Origin: Gammaproteobacteria bacterium
Lineage (GTDB): Bacteria; Pseudomonadota; Gammaproteobacteria; DSM-16500
NCBI GenBank assembly: GCA_014132595.1
Contig: BMAG01000043.1
Coordinates: forward strand, 62,001-126,000
DNA: 64,000 nt
Direction of reading: 5' to 3'
The notes under the pieces are model-generated. The model ran no database searches. It was not told the DNA's origin and saw only the letters and a program-made list of their open reading frames with translations. How positions within the stretch are numbered: the first letter of the stretch is position 1; each line of letters starts with the position of its first letter. The position numbers and the translations under genes were made by a program. Shown in pieces: positions 28,060 through 41,608 of the stretch.

Positions 28060-29052
28060 CTATGGACTAAAGACTGTAAAATCGGAGCCATGAACACTAG
28101 GTACATTATATTCATTGAGTGGAACACAGCGAGTTAATGCCAAGATAATTCCAGCATCTTTAGTACTAGCCGCATATTGTACAGTGCCTCTTTGTGTGAT
28201 GATACGAAGACAAACTCGCCAATAGTTTCCTGTGGGTAATTTGTTACTACTGCTATCTTGATAACAGGGTGCAGCTACGCCATTCACACAATCGCCTGGC
28301 GTGTCTGTTGGAGTCGCATCGGAGGCAGTTGTTCCTGTGACATAGGCAGTAAAACTGGAGAGTGGGTAAATATCGGTAGGAGAACTCGAATCATTAAGAC
28401 CGCTCACGGATACCGGCACAGCCATAATGGTGGGCATCATCGCTGTGCTTGGACATGCGGGCGCTGGCACACAAGCTCCATTATGATAAAGCCCCGCAAA
28501 ATTTATTGATCGAGCATTATTTAAATTTTGGCCCGGTATATTCACAGAAGATTGAATCGTACACGTGGTACTGCTTGAGGTACAAGGGAGGGTCGTACTC
28601 TCTCTAGGACAAGGATCGGTCTGGCTTCCGCCATCATAAGCGGTCGCGATAGGCAATCTACCCGCTATAATAGTTGCCGCAGCAAAAGCTCGCTGACCTA
28701 CGACCATTGTGCAGACAGAAAATTGTGATCCAGATCCAGCGCTAGAGGAAGAGGTAGAGTTGTCTCCTAGTGTATATTGTTGCCCCCAGCCGTTGCGAAT
28801 GGTGGTGTTTGGTAAAAATAATTTGGTTTGTAAATCAGCCACTGTTAAAGGCCATGATCCAAAACTTACATAATAAGATAAGCCTGCATTCAGAAATTGC
28901 TCCATTTGCATAACTGTTCTATCGCGTCTCATCTCATCACTTTTTTGGGTCGTGTAACCTAAAAGAGCGACAATGACTGTCGCCATAATTGCAAGCACTA
29001 AAAGCATTTCTATTAAAGAGAATCCTTTCGTTTTAAATCGAAAATAAATCAT
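28060..29052 (-). CDS. type IV prepilin-like protein, large, Cys-rich (PilV/PilS-like)
   Basis: 330 residues from the ATG at 29052, giving a 10-residue leader MIYFRFKTKG before the prepilin cleavage site G/FSLIEMLLVLAIMA. An earlier ATG would overlap the previous gene. The large C-terminal part is Thr/Ser- and Pro-rich and has about ten cysteines (motifs such as TDPCPRE, LPCTSSSTTC, GACVPAPAC), so disulfide-bonded loops are likely. At this size it may be a tip or minor pilin/adhesin like R64 PilV, rather than the shaft subunit. No shufflon-like inverted repeats were noticed at its 3' end. Confidence 0.72.
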   Translation of the reverse strand: MIYFRFKTKGFSLIEMLLVLAIMATVIVALLGYTTQKSDEMRRDRTVMQMEQFLNAGLSYYVSFGSWPLTVADLQTKLFLPNTTIRNGWGQQYTLGDNSTSSSSAGSGSQFSVCTMVVGQRAFAAATIIAGRLPIATAYDGGSQTDPCPRESTTLPCTSSSTTCTIQSSVNIPGQNLNNARSINFAGLYHNGACVPAPACPSTAMMPTIMAVPVSVSGLNDSSSPTDIYPLSSFTAYVTGTTASDATPTDTPGDCVNGVAAPCYQDSSSNKLPTGNYWRVCLRIITQRGTVQYAASTKDAGIILALTRCVPLNEYNVPSVHGSDFTVFSP

Positions 29053-29056
29053 TTTT

Positions 29057-29854
29057 TTACCCGCCGCATAAGTAGTACTTTGTACCTTCATAAGTTTCGC
29101 TTACTAACTCATAATAGGAGTCATTAGTATATTGCAGATTAAATCCTTTTACAGCAGATGTCGCGCGCCAAAGTCCTGAACTCAATTCGGGCGAAACATA
29201 AGAAGGTAAATGTTGCCAAACCAAATAAGCAGGATTCCCCGTGGTAACACCTTGCGTGCAATCGACTACAGAAGAAGGCGTATACTTTGTTAAAGCACAA
29301 TCAGCGCCGGTTAAACCCTTAAGCGCAAGTGTTAATTTGGGATCCTTTAATTTAACAACTACTTGTGCAACCCATAAATAGATTCTCGCGTTTGTATTAG
29401 GCATTGTTGCACAAATCGGAAATGTTTGACTGGTGCCTGGATAGTAATAACAAAAATTTTCTTTTCTATCCCCTAGAAAAACGACATTATTAAATTGCGT
29501 TTCATAGCCTCCGCTTACAAATGTCGTATCCAAAAGCGGATTGAATGGACTCCATTTAGTGTCTAAATAATTGTTTAAAGTCGGTATGATCTTAATTGGA
29601 AAAGGATTGCTGGGATTTCTGCTTGGCGCCAATGTATGAAGGGACATGTTCACATCCGTACTTTCTGCGCAATTTGCATAATAGTAATTACGCATTCCTT
29701 GAAATAAGGTATCTACGTTATATTTCAAGGCAAAAGCATCTCTATTAAATTTAAATTGTGTATATTGTCTTATTCCAAGCAAGGCAATCGAACTTGCTAT
29801 CGCTAAAGCTAATACTGCTTCAAGTAAAGTTATACCCTGTATTTTTTTAATCAT
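29057..29854 (-). CDS. type IV prepilin-like protein (pilin)
   Basis: 265 residues from the ATG at 29854. The leader MIKKIQG ends at the prepilin peptidase site G/ITLLEAVLALAIASSIALL, with the conserved Glu at position +5. The rest is a globular C-terminal domain with six cysteines, the last near the C-terminus (YYLCGG). It follows the inner-membrane platform gene by 13 nt, which is the position of pilS in R64. It and the next gene are both much larger than R64 PilS, so which one is the main subunit is unclear. Confidence 0.75.
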   Translation of the reverse strand: MIKKIQGITLLEAVLALAIASSIALLGIRQYTQFKFNRDAFALKYNVDTLFQGMRNYYYANCAESTDVNMSLHTLAPSRNPSNPFPIKIIPTLNNYLDTKWSPFNPLLDTTFVSGGYETQFNNVVFLGDRKENFCYYYPGTSQTFPICATMPNTNARIYLWVAQVVVKLKDPKLTLALKGLTGADCALTKYTPSSVVDCTQGVTTGNPAYLVWQHLPSYVSPELSSGLWRATSAVKGFNLQYTNDSYYELVSETYEGTKYYLCGG

Positions 29855-29867
29855 AGTGTCCAAAACT

Positions 29868-30935
29868 TTAAGTTCCGCTACCCATTGCCATACCGGTCAA
29901 ATAAATACCTTGTACAATCTTAACAATTAAATAAGCACCGACAACCAGCAACGTTCCGCCGACGATTTTGGCTATCAAGTTAACCACTTTAATATTTTGA
30001 GCTGAACCACGAAGACCCATGCGAACTAAAGCATGCTCAAATCCTTTTACTTCAGCCACCACACGCAATCGTAAAATATCAGACTCGCTGATAAGGCCTG
30101 TTTGTAATACGTCTGCAATATTGCCTTTACCCATACCAAGCAAATGTTCCATCATCAATAAATGCGAAGTAGTATAAGGGTTAGATTGATATTGCATTAC
30201 TTTTAAAGCATTTTTAAAAACTACGCCATTTGATACAAGCAATCCTAAAGTTTCCAGCAAACGAGATGCAACAAAACGTTTATATAACGAAAATGGAGGT
30301 ACTTTATCTAAAAGAGGTCTGAGCTCACCCACATAATTCGCCATCAAATAACGCAAGCCAAGAATAATAGCGGTAATAATTACAATAACAAGCCACCACC
30401 AGTTTTGTATGATGACGCCATAATTTACGAGATCACGTCCGGCTTGCGGCCATTGCTCTATAGGTTTTATTTCTTTAAATTGCACAAACACGGAATTACT
30501 TAAATAAACAATAATGGCGCATGCCAAAGAAATGACCATCAATGGATACGTAATAGCACCAATGAGAGAACCCAATGCACCGCTATGTTGAGTCAAGGTG
30601 TTTATCGCTGATTTAACAGTTTCAACTAAAGCACCGCCTTCCTCACCCACACGAATGATTTCTACCACATTGATCGCAAACCAATCTCGCATTCCTTCTG
30701 CCAAAGGTTGTCCTTCAGATATTTTATGCCCGATAGCAAGAGCCACATCATGAGAAATACCCGTCGTCACTTGAGCCATCATTTCAATTGCGCGATTTGC
30801 TGGAATGCCGTCGCTCAATAAAACATAAAAATCCTCTAAAAAAGCAAGCTGTGCTTTTCCTCCAAATTGCATACGTTTGAAAGTGTGGCCTATTTTAGTT
30901 AGCAGCGTAGGTGAACTATCATCATCTAAAGCCAT
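29868..30935 (-). CDS. pilR: type IVb pilus inner-membrane platform protein PilR (GspF family)
   Basis: 355 residues. Two GspF/T2SF cytoplasmic helical domains (about 25-120 and 225-320) are each followed by membrane helices (about 130-155, 178-200, 330-350). The motifs LSDGIPANRAIEMMAQ and ISEGQPLAEGM near the N-terminus, and VSNGVVFKNALKVM in the second half, are family hallmarks. It anchors the ATPase and handles pilin extraction. It follows pilQ by 22 nt. Confidence 0.88.
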   Translation of the reverse strand: MALDDDSSPTLLTKIGHTFKRMQFGGKAQLAFLEDFYVLLSDGIPANRAIEMMAQVTTGISHDVALAIGHKISEGQPLAEGMRDWFAINVVEIIRVGEEGGALVETVKSAINTLTQHSGALGSLIGAITYPLMVISLACAIIVYLSNSVFVQFKEIKPIEQWPQAGRDLVNYGVIIQNWWWLVIVIITAIILGLRYLMANYVGELRPLLDKVPPFSLYKRFVASRLLETLGLLVSNGVVFKNALKVMQYQSNPYTTSHLLMMEHLLGMGKGNIADVLQTGLISESDILRLRVVAEVKGFEHALVRMGLRGSAQNIKVVNLIAKIVGGTLLVVGAYLIVKIVQGIYLTGMAMGSGT

Positions 30936-30957
30936 AAGGGTCTCGCTTATCTATACG

Positions 30958-32556
30958 TTATTGGTATTTATAAACATTCGCTGTTGTAGATGCATTAATG
31001 GGCCCTACGACTTTTTCAGCATCAAATGGATCGCATTTTCCTTCTTTAATCAGCTGTACTGCACGCCCATGAAAATCAAGCCAATTATTTTCTAATAAAT
31101 ATTTTTCCCAGCCTAAAGTATCACTTTTCTGAATGAATTGCCTTCCTGTTTCATCTACCCAAATAACTTCGGCACAAACAGACCTCCCACTGACTCCGGT
31201 ACGATTGCATTTATCACAACCTAATCCGCGCGCAAAGGCGCTATTAATAACATCTGCACCCAGCACTGCTTCCCAGCCTGCAATACTTGGGAAGTGTTTA
31301 GGAGAATTTCTAAGAGGGATAGCACAGTGTTTGCAGACAACAGGAATTAAACGCTGACAAATCAAACAACGTAAAACACTACTATCACTTAAAAGAACAG
31401 GAGAAATGCCCATATCGACTAATCGCGTTATAATGGCAGTCGCCCTATTGGTATGCAAAGTGGTGAGCACCAAGTGACCTGTGATTGACGCACGTACCAT
31501 GACATGCGCAGTATCTTCATCACGCATTTCTCCGAGGATGATAACATCAGGGTCCATACGCAATGCAGCTCGACCCATGCTTGCAAAACTACGATCTTCT
31601 TTTTCAGTATTGACTGGGACTTGGGTTGCAGCTTCAACTACTTTTTCTACAGGGTCTTCAATCGAGTAGAGCTTTTGGGTGGGTTCAACCAAGTCCATAC
31701 AACTTGCTAGTGTAGTCGTTTTACCGGACCCTGTCGGTCCTGCAACAATAATCGCGCCGAAAGGGAGCTTTATCGCCGTTTTTATTATTTCCACTTGATT
31801 TGAAGTATATCCCAGCTCTTCTAATGTTTTTAATCGTTCCTCACCTGTTGCAAGAATACGCATCACCATATCAAAACCGCCATGCGCTGGAACACTTGCT
31901 AAACGTAAACGAATGTCCTTGCCTTGAATCTTTAAAGGCATGGAAGCGTCTTGTGGGATTAAAGGATTAAAATGGGAGGTGGCATGATCTGTTTCTTTAT
32001 TAAATGCAACAGATGCAATTTCCCTTCCTAATTTTTCTGACCATTCTGCATATAAACGCAGCTCACCATGTTGCCGCATACGAATTTTGGCATAGGTTTC
32101 TCTTACCTGAATATGAATATCACTCACACCCTGCAACACGGCTTCATAAACCAAATCTCGTAAATGACGTTGCTGATCACTAAAGGAAACGGTTGCTTCT
32201 ACTTTTTGTTTTTTTGCAGCACCTTCTTCATGTCCGCTTGCAATGATGAGGCCAATAAATGCAGGAGTAGCAGCATAAACTTGCGCAGGATGAATTCCTT
32301 TGCTTAACATAAGTGATTTACAATTCTGCACTGTGCGAGATGTAGGATCTGCTGATAAAATGGTTGCGCTTTTTAAGACAACGATATTGCCCTGCTCCTT
32401 GCACCATAAGAGCATCTCATCCATGACTTTATCTTTTGTATCAAGATCTGCCTGACTTGCAAGAACTTTAGTGCGCGTCGCTGCCGCATATTGTTCTAAT
32501 TGGTTCATATGATCAACGCTGAGCTCTTCTTTTGAAGGATCGGTTATTTCAGACAT
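30958..32556 (-). CDS. pilQ: pilus assembly ATPase PilQ (GspE/VirB11 superfamily)
   Basis: 532 residues. An N-terminal N1E-like domain leads to Walker A GPTGSGKT (273-280), an Asp box, Walker B DPDVIILGEMRD (about 336-346) and the His box TGHLVLTTLHTNRA. A tetracysteine zinc region (CLIC, CKHC, GCDKCNRTG) follows. It powers pilus extension. It is the first gene of the operon: a strong AAAGGAG precedes the ATG, and a weak promoter can be drawn with -35 TTAACG (32599-32604) and -10 TATAAG (32575-32580). Confidence 0.9.
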   Translation of the reverse strand: MSEITDPSKEELSVDHMNQLEQYAAATRTKVLASQADLDTKDKVMDEMLLWCKEQGNIVVLKSATILSADPTSRTVQNCKSLMLSKGIHPAQVYAATPAFIGLIIASGHEEGAAKKQKVEATVSFSDQQRHLRDLVYEAVLQGVSDIHIQVRETYAKIRMRQHGELRLYAEWSEKLGREIASVAFNKETDHATSHFNPLIPQDASMPLKIQGKDIRLRLASVPAHGGFDMVMRILATGEERLKTLEELGYTSNQVEIIKTAIKLPFGAIIVAGPTGSGKTTTLASCMDLVEPTQKLYSIEDPVEKVVEAATQVPVNTEKEDRSFASMGRAALRMDPDVIILGEMRDEDTAHVMVRASITGHLVLTTLHTNRATAIITRLVDMGISPVLLSDSSVLRCLICQRLIPVVCKHCAIPLRNSPKHFPSIAGWEAVLGADVINSAFARGLGCDKCNRTGVSGRSVCAEVIWVDETGRQFIQKSDTLGWEKYLLENNWLDFHGRAVQLIKEGKCDPFDAEKVVGPINASTTANVYKYQ

Positions 32557-32711
32557 CCTATTACTCCTTTACTACTTATAATCCCGCGATTAAACCAACG
32601 TTAAGATAAGTACATTCCTATTTATTTGTCGATTATATAGCATGAAAGAACATAATGTCTGGAAAATATATGTTTAAATGAAAAGAATTACGATAAGAAG
32701 AGTCTAAAGAA

Positions 32712-32762
32712 TAAAAAAATAACTATTTGTCCCTTTTAGATTTAATCAAAAAAGGACAAATA
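32712..32762 (-). terminator. intrinsic terminator after gyrB
   Basis: A 9-bp stem TATTTGTCC/GGACAAATA (32724-32762) is extended by A/T pairs. On the minus strand it is followed by TTATTTTTTTATT. This is a classical rho-independent terminator for the dnaA-dnaN-recF-gyrB unit. Confidence 0.8.
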
Positions 32763-32782
32763 ATTTTGTGCTTTGTCTATTT

Positions 32783-36324
<3,542 letters not shown>

Positions 36325-36368
36325 CGCGTGACTCGCCTCCTCTGGTTATATGCTGAATCTGGAATGCG

Positions 36369-37475
36369 TTATACCAGCATCGGCATAACAACATACAAGC
36401 TATCATCTTTCTCATGAGCCTCGAACAAAACACCTCCGTTCGCATCACTAAAAGACCAACGAACATGTTCACTTGCAATAGCTGAAATAACATCGAGTAA
36501 ATAAGCGACATTAAAACCCATTTCTACTCCATTACCTTTATAATCCAAATGAATGAGTTCTTCTGCTTCTTCTTGTTCTGGATTGTTTGCAACAATTCGC
36601 AATCTGTCTTGATCGATATAAAGTAATACGCCGCGAAACTTTTCATTTGAAAGAATAGATGCACGTGCAAGTGCTTGTTTTAAAGCTTCTCGACTTGCAA
36701 TCGCTGTGTTTTCAACATTGCGTGGAATTAATTTTGTATAGTCTGGATATTGTGCGTGAATTAATTTTGAAGTAAAAATAAAGTCGGTTGAAATAACGCG
36801 AAAATGATTTTCTCCCAAGCAAATTGTCACATTATTTTCATTGTTAGTGTCCAGTAAGCGCATTAATTCCAGCACACTCTTGCGAGGTAAAATCACCTGT
36901 GTTTTTGCATCTTTTAATGTGTCATCGTTCATGGAACTGTACGCTAAACGATGGCCATCCGTTGCAATACATTTCATCGTGCCATTATTAATATCGATTA
37001 ATGCACCATTCAAATAGTGGCGCACATCTTGCTGACCCATCGCAAAATGAATTTTGCCTAATAAATTTTTAAGTTTTGCCTGGCTTAATACAAACTCTGT
37101 GGTAAAAGAAACTTTTTCTATGCTTGGAAATTCATCGACAGGTAATGTCGTTAACATAAATCGGCTTTTACCCGAACGAAGTGCCAAGTGATCTCCTTCA
37201 GAAGTAAATTGCAAGACAGCTTCTTCAGGTAATGCGCGACAAATATCAAGTAATTTTCTTGCGGCCACAGTAATGGAACCGGATTCAGCCGCCTGTTCTA
37301 ATGTGGCTGTTCCGATTAACTCAATTTCCAAATCCGTTGCGGTCAACGATAATTTATCGTCTGAAACGGTCACTAAGACATTCGCCAAAATAGGTAGCGT
37401 TTGGCGGCGTTCTACGACGCCACTAATGATTTGCAGAGGTTTTAATAGGGCTGCGCGTTGAATTGTCATCTTCAT
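36369..37475 (-). CDS. dnaN: DNA polymerase III beta clamp
   Basis: 368 residues, as for E. coli (366). Three clamp domains are present: the N-terminal RAALLKPLQIISGVVERRQTLPILANVL and the C-terminal VMPML end are characteristic. It forms the sliding clamp that tethers polymerase. ATGs at 37475 and 37469 are both possible starts. It follows dnaA by 9 nt. Confidence 0.98.
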   Translation of the reverse strand: MKMTIQRAALLKPLQIISGVVERRQTLPILANVLVTVSDDKLSLTATDLEIELIGTATLEQAAESGSITVAARKLLDICRALPEEAVLQFTSEGDHLALRSGKSRFMLTTLPVDEFPSIEKVSFTTEFVLSQAKLKNLLGKIHFAMGQQDVRHYLNGALIDINNGTMKCIATDGHRLAYSSMNDDTLKDAKTQVILPRKSVLELMRLLDTNNENNVTICLGENHFRVISTDFIFTSKLIHAQYPDYTKLIPRNVENTAIASREALKQALARASILSNEKFRGVLLYIDQDRLRIVANNPEQEEAEELIHLDYKGNGVEMGFNVAYLLDVISAIASEHVRWSFSDANGGVLFEAHEKDDSLYVVMPMLV

Positions 37476-37484
37476 AGTAAAATC

Positions 37485-38885
37485 CTATGTTGTCAAAATA
37501 CGTAATAAGTTTGTGTAATCTTCTTCGATGTCCTGCTTTGATTGTTTGAATTCAGCAATGACTCGGCATGCATGTAATACAGTGGTATGGTCACGGCCGC
37601 CAAAAGCATCTCCAATTTCAGGAAGACTATGATTTGTTAATTCTTTCGCAAGCGCCATCGCCATTTGACGAGGACGCGCAACAGAACGGCTGCGTCGTTT
37701 TGACAGCAAATCTGCTATTTTTACTTTGTAATATTCCGCGACTGTTTTTTGAATGTTTTCTATGGTGATTAGCTTATCTTGCAAGGCCAGTAAATCGCGC
37801 AGCGCATCCTTAACAAAATCTAAGGTAATAGGTTTACCTGTAAAATGAGCATTAGCAATGATACGTTTTAAAGCACCTTCTAATTCACGGACATTGGATC
37901 GAATGCGTTTTGCGACAAAGAAGGCCACTTCATACGGCAAATTTAGGTGAGCAAGCTCTGCTTTGCTCATCAAAATGGCGACACGGGTTTCCAGTTCAGG
38001 CGGCTCAACAGCCACTGTTAGACCCCAGCCAAAACGGGATTTTAAGCGCTCTTCCACACCGCTGATTTCTTTAGGATAGCGATCACAAGTTAAAATAACT
38101 TGCTGCTGGCTTTCTAATAGCGCATTAAAGGTATGAAAAAACTCTTCTTGCGAACGATCTTTGCCGGCAAAAAATTGAATATCATCGATTAACAATGCAT
38201 CGACTGTTCGATAATAACGTTTAAAGTCATTCATCGCATTGGTTTGTAATGCTTTTACCATGTCTGCAACAAAACGCTCGGAATGCAAATAGAGCACTTT
38301 TGCGTGCGGGTTATTGCGCATGATCTGATTGCCGATCGCATGCAAAAGATGGGTCTTGCCAAGGCCTACTCCGCCGTAGAGAAATAAGGGATTGTAGGCA
38401 ACGGCTGGATTTTCTGCGACTTGTAATGATGCGGCTTTTGCGAGCTGGTTTGATTTTCCTTCTACAAAATTGTCAAAGGTATGATTGGGATTAATATTGC
38501 TTTGATGATTGGGAATATCCGCTGTGGTGGTTTTACTGCGTGTATGAACAGAAGGTGCCGTTGCAGTTGTATGGGTATTGGTATTGCCAAAAACTGGCTT
38601 TGCGGCGACTGCTGCAGATCCGCTGCTGCGACCGCTGCCTCCACTGCTGCCAATTTCAAGATAAATCGCAGGCGCAGGAGGCGTCTCACAAAATTGAGTG
38701 ACTAATTCTGTAATCCTGCTTAAAAAGCGTTCGTTAATCCAGTCCAGTACAAAACGATTGGGCGCAAGCAAAATGAGTTTGCCATCCGCATACTCAACCT
38801 GAAGAGGTCTAATCCACGTATTAAACTGCTGCGACGGAAATTCATCCTGCAAACAATCCAGACATTTTTCCCAAAGCGTCGCCAC
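37485..38885 (-). CDS. dnaA: chromosomal replication initiator DnaA
   Basis: 466 residues from a GTG start with AGGAG about 9 nt upstream. Domain I is residues 1-85. A low-complexity linker (about 90-135) is rich in Ser, Gly and Thr. The AAA+ domain carries Walker [12 protein letters not shown] and Walker [15 protein letters not shown]. The domain IV signature [16 protein letters not shown] binds DnaA boxes. The upstream region (38886-39137) has only one near-consensus DnaA box (39084-39092, TATGGATAA), unlike the region next to rpmH. Confidence 0.98.
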   Translation of the reverse strand: MATLWEKCLDCLQDEFPSQQFNTWIRPLQVEYADGKLILLAPNRFVLDWINERFLSRITELVTQFCETPPAPAIYLEIGSSGGSGRSSGSAAVAAKPVFGNTNTHTTATAPSVHTRSKTTTADIPNHQSNINPNHTFDNFVEGKSNQLAKAASLQVAENPAVAYNPLFLYGGVGLGKTHLLHAIGNQIMRNNPHAKVLYLHSERFVADMVKALQTNAMNDFKRYYRTVDALLIDDIQFFAGKDRSQEEFFHTFNALLESQQQVILTCDRYPKEISGVEERLKSRFGWGLTVAVEPPELETRVAILMSKAELAHLNLPYEVAFFVAKRIRSNVRELEGALKRIIANAHFTGKPITLDFVKDALRDLLALQDKLITIENIQKTVAEYYKVKIADLLSKRRSRSVARPRQMAMALAKELTNHSLPEIGDAFGGRDHTTVLHACRVIAEFKQSKQDIEEDYTNLLRILTT

Positions 38886-39065
38886 TTACTTTCTCCTAAA
38901 CCGCGCTATTCCAAAGAAAATTTGTTGAACTGGGTACACTATCATAATCGTTGCTAGCTGTCTCGTTTCCTAAGAATGTAATTTTTTGAATGTTAGATTT
39001 GAATACTAAAACACCTTTATTAATCGATAAAAATTGATTTTATTTAGTTGATTTAGCTCATAAAA

Positions 39066-39093
39066 TTGACATTTTTGTTGTATTATGGATAAT
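39066..39093 (+). promoter_or_regulatory. strong sigma70-like promoter upstream of the orphan gene at 39138
   Basis: A perfect -35, TTGACA (39066-39071), is followed after 16 nt by GATAAT (39088-39093), which matches the -10 consensus at 5 of 6 positions. A second TATAAT lies at 39101-39106. The -10 overlaps the lone DnaA-box-like TATGGATAA at 39084-39092, so DnaA could influence this promoter. Confidence 0.6.
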
Positions 39094-39137
39094 GTAGGTG
39101 TATAATTGCTGGCCAAAACTAGAGGGGTAAAATAACC

Positions 39138-39662
39138 ATGTTCTCACTACTTAATTTTGATTCAAGCAGCGAAAAAAAGACCGAAAGCTCGTCCTTTGCT
39201 TCACAAGCACGAAATCAGTCTTATCATTCTATGTCTACAGCCACTCCTTTTGAGCTTGTCCCACAAACGACAAATGATCCCTTTATTAATCAAATTAAAG
39301 TCTTATTAGAACAAAACAACGCGGGAAGAGCGCTAAGAGTTCTTAGAATTGCCATACAAGAAGAATCAAAAATAGGATTTATCACAGAGGAAACTACTGT
39401 TCAAGATTCGAATAAAATAATTTCTGAAAGAACTTCGAAAGAGATTCAGGATAAAATAGCTTCCTTTGAGGAAGCTAGAAGACTTTTCAACAGCGAATAT
39501 CAATGGTTTGGTTTCTATGTATTCGGGAAGCCTAGCCTCGTTTTAAAAATAGATACTATCCTCCAAAAGCTTCGAGAAACTCTATCCTACGTTCAAGCGT
39601 TTGAAGCAAAAAAAACCGCAGTACCATCGATTAAAAGTTCGTTATCTTCTGGCGCTGCTTAG
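39138..39662 (+). CDS. unrecognised 174-residue protein
   Basis: I recognise no family. Residues 1-45 are Ser/Thr/Gln-rich and likely disordered. Residues 50-75 form a helix (FINQIKVLLEQNNAGRALRV). The rest is helical and charged, with an aromatic patch (YQWFGFYVFGKP, about 127-138) and a Ser-rich tail. There is no signal peptide or membrane helix. It has its own strong promoter and an AGAGGGG ribosome-binding site, and it sits between divergent dnaA and mnmG. A disordered N-terminus and helical body are seen in many secreted effectors, but that is only a suggestion. Confidence 0.65.
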   Translation: MFSLLNFDSSSEKKTESSSFASQARNQSYHSMSTATPFELVPQTTNDPFINQIKVLLEQNNAGRALRVLRIAIQEESKIGFITEETTVQDSNKIISERTSKEIQDKIASFEEARRLFNSEYQWFGFYVFGKPSLVLKIDTILQKLRETLSYVQAFEAKKTAVPSIKSSLSSGAA

Positions 39663-39709
39663 TCTAAATCGAGTACAATAGGCCACTTTTTTGATGGGCT
39701 TATGGGAAA

Positions 39710-41608
39710 ATGACAACTTTTCAGCAACTTTTCGATGTAATTATTGTAGGGGGCGGACATGCAGGGACAGAAGCCGCTCTTGCTTCTGCGCGCATGGGAG
39801 CTAAGACTTTATTATTAACTCATAATATTGAAACCTTAGGTCAAATGTCTTGTAATCCAGCCATCGGCGGAATTGGTAAAGGTCATTTAGTCAAAGAAAT
39901 TGATGCGTTAGGCGGTGCGATGGCACATGCCATTGATCAGGCAGGTATTCAGTTTCGAATTTTAAATGCAAGCAAAGGACCTGCCGTACGAGCCACACGT
40001 GCGCAAGCGGATCGGATTTTATATAAACAAGCCATTCGGCATCTTCTCGAAAATCAACCTAACTTATCTCTTTTCCAACAAGCGGTGGATGATATTCTCA
40101 TTGAACATGAGCGTGTCACAGGCGTCATGACACAAATGGGTTTGAAATTTAGAGCTAAAACGGTAGTGCTGACTGCGGGAACTTTTCTTGCAGGTAAAAT
40201 TCATATTGGATTAAACCATTACGAAGGAGGGCGAGCCGGTGATCCGCCCGCTAAAAATTTATCGCGCCGTTTACGAGAATTATCATTGCGTGTAGGACGC
40301 TTGAAAACAGGAACTCCACCTCGCATCGATGGGCGTTCTATTGATTTTAGTGTGCTGGAAAAACAGGATGGGGATACACCTACGCCAGTCTTTTCATTTT
40401 TTGGTAATGTTTCCGAGCATCCGCGTCAAGTACCTTGCTATATTACGCATACGAATCAAAAAACTCATGATTTTATACGAGCAGGTTTAACACAATCACC
40501 GATGTATACCGGGATTATTGAGGGGGTCGGTCCGCGGTATTGTCCTTCCATTGAAGATAAAATTGTACGTTTTGCAGATAAAGACTCTCATCAAATTTTT
40601 GTTGAACCTGAAGGATTAACAACACATGAGATTTATCCTAATGGTATTTCAACCAGTTTGCCCTACTCTGTTCAAATTGATTTTGTAAGGACGATGCGCG
40701 GGTTTGAGAATGCTCATATTACACGTCCTGGATATGCGATTGAATATGATTACTTTGATCCGCGCGATTTAAAGCCTTCGCTTGAAACAAAAGCGATTGC
40801 AGGTTTATTTTTTGCGGGGCAAATCAATGGCACCACCGGTTATGAAGAAGCAGCTGCGCAAGGGTTAATTGCGGGGATGAATGCTGCTTTACAGGCACAA
40901 GATAAAGCGCCTTGGTCACCGCGAAGAGATGAAGCTTATATGGGTGTTTTAATTGATGACCTCATTACACAAGGCACGAGCGAACCTTATCGTATGTTTA
41001 CGAGTCGCGCGGAATATCGACTATTATTACGGGAAGATAATGCGGATTTACGTTTAACACCTAAAGGTTTTGAATTAGGCTTAGTAAGTGAAACAAGATG
41101 GCGTGCATTTGAAACTAAACGCAATGCGATACAGGCTGAGCAAGCGCGGATGCGTGATACATGGGTTCGGCCTCAAACTGATTTAGGGAGTCAAATTGAA
41201 ACTCTCCTCGAACAACCTATGCAGCGCGAATATAGCCTGGAAGAATTGTTACGCAGGCCTACTGTTTCTTATGAAAATCTGATGTCAATTGAGGCATTGG
41301 GCCCGGGCACAGCAGAACCTACAGTGGCAGAACAAGTTGAAATTCAAATCAAATACGCAGGATATATTGACCGTCAACAAGATGAAATTGCACGGCAGTT
41401 ACGCAATGAAGAAACAAAAATACCGGCAAAAATAGATTATGCCAAAGTGGTGGGCCTATCCACTGAAGTGCGGCACAAACTCAATGCAGTCCGACCCGAG
41501 ACCATCGGTATGGCATCACGTATACCCGGGGTCACGCCTGCGGCTATTTCTTTGCTGCTCGTGCATTTAAAAAAATCCAACTTGAGCCAAAGTAAAGAAA
41601 ATGCCTAA
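39710..41608 (+). CDS. mnmG: tRNA uridine-5-carboxymethylaminomethyl modification enzyme MnmG (GidA)
   Basis: 632 residues. The FAD-binding [21 protein letters not shown] and [24 protein letters not shown] are diagnostic, as is the [14 protein letters not shown] motif. The C-terminal helical domain binds tRNA and MnmE. With MnmE (encoded at 57.5 kb) it makes cmnm5U34 in tRNAs. Its stop overlaps the rsmG start by 8 nt. Confidence 0.98.
   Translation: MTTFQQLFDVIIVGGGHAGTEAALASARMGAKTLLLTHNIETLGQMSCNPAIGGIGKGHLVKEIDALGGAMAHAIDQAGIQFRILNASKGPAVRATRAQADRILYKQAIRHLLENQPNLSLFQQAVDDILIEHERVTGVMTQMGLKFRAKTVVLTAGTFLAGKIHIGLNHYEGGRAGDPPAKNLSRRLRELSLRVGRLKTGTPPRIDGRSIDFSVLEKQDGDTPTPVFSFFGNVSEHPRQVPCYITHTNQKTHDFIRAGLTQSPMYTGIIEGVGPRYCPSIEDKIVRFADKDSHQIFVEPEGLTTHEIYPNGISTSLPYSVQIDFVRTMRGFENAHITRPGYAIEYDYFDPRDLKPSLETKAIAGLFFAGQINGTTGYEEAAAQGLIAGMNAALQAQDKAPWSPRRDEAYMGVLIDDLITQGTSEPYRMFTSRAEYRLLLREDNADLRLTPKGFELGLVSETRWRAFETKRNAIQAEQARMRDTWVRPQTDLGSQIETLLEQPMQREYSLEELLRRPTVSYENLMSIEALGPGTAEPTVAEQVEIQIKYAGYIDRQQDEIARQLRNEETKIPAKIDYAKVVGLSTEVRHKLNAVRPETIGMASRIPGVTPAAISLLLVHLKKSNLSQSKENA

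Noticed and set aside
28060-28560. PilV-type shufflon at the 3' end of the large prepilin gene
   Set aside because: No short inverted repeats, alternative C-terminal cassettes or shufflase (rci) gene were seen nearby.
38886-39137. Space upstream of dnaA as the main oriC
   Set aside because: Only one near-consensus DnaA box was found, against several in the rpmH-folC gap; it remains a weaker alternative.
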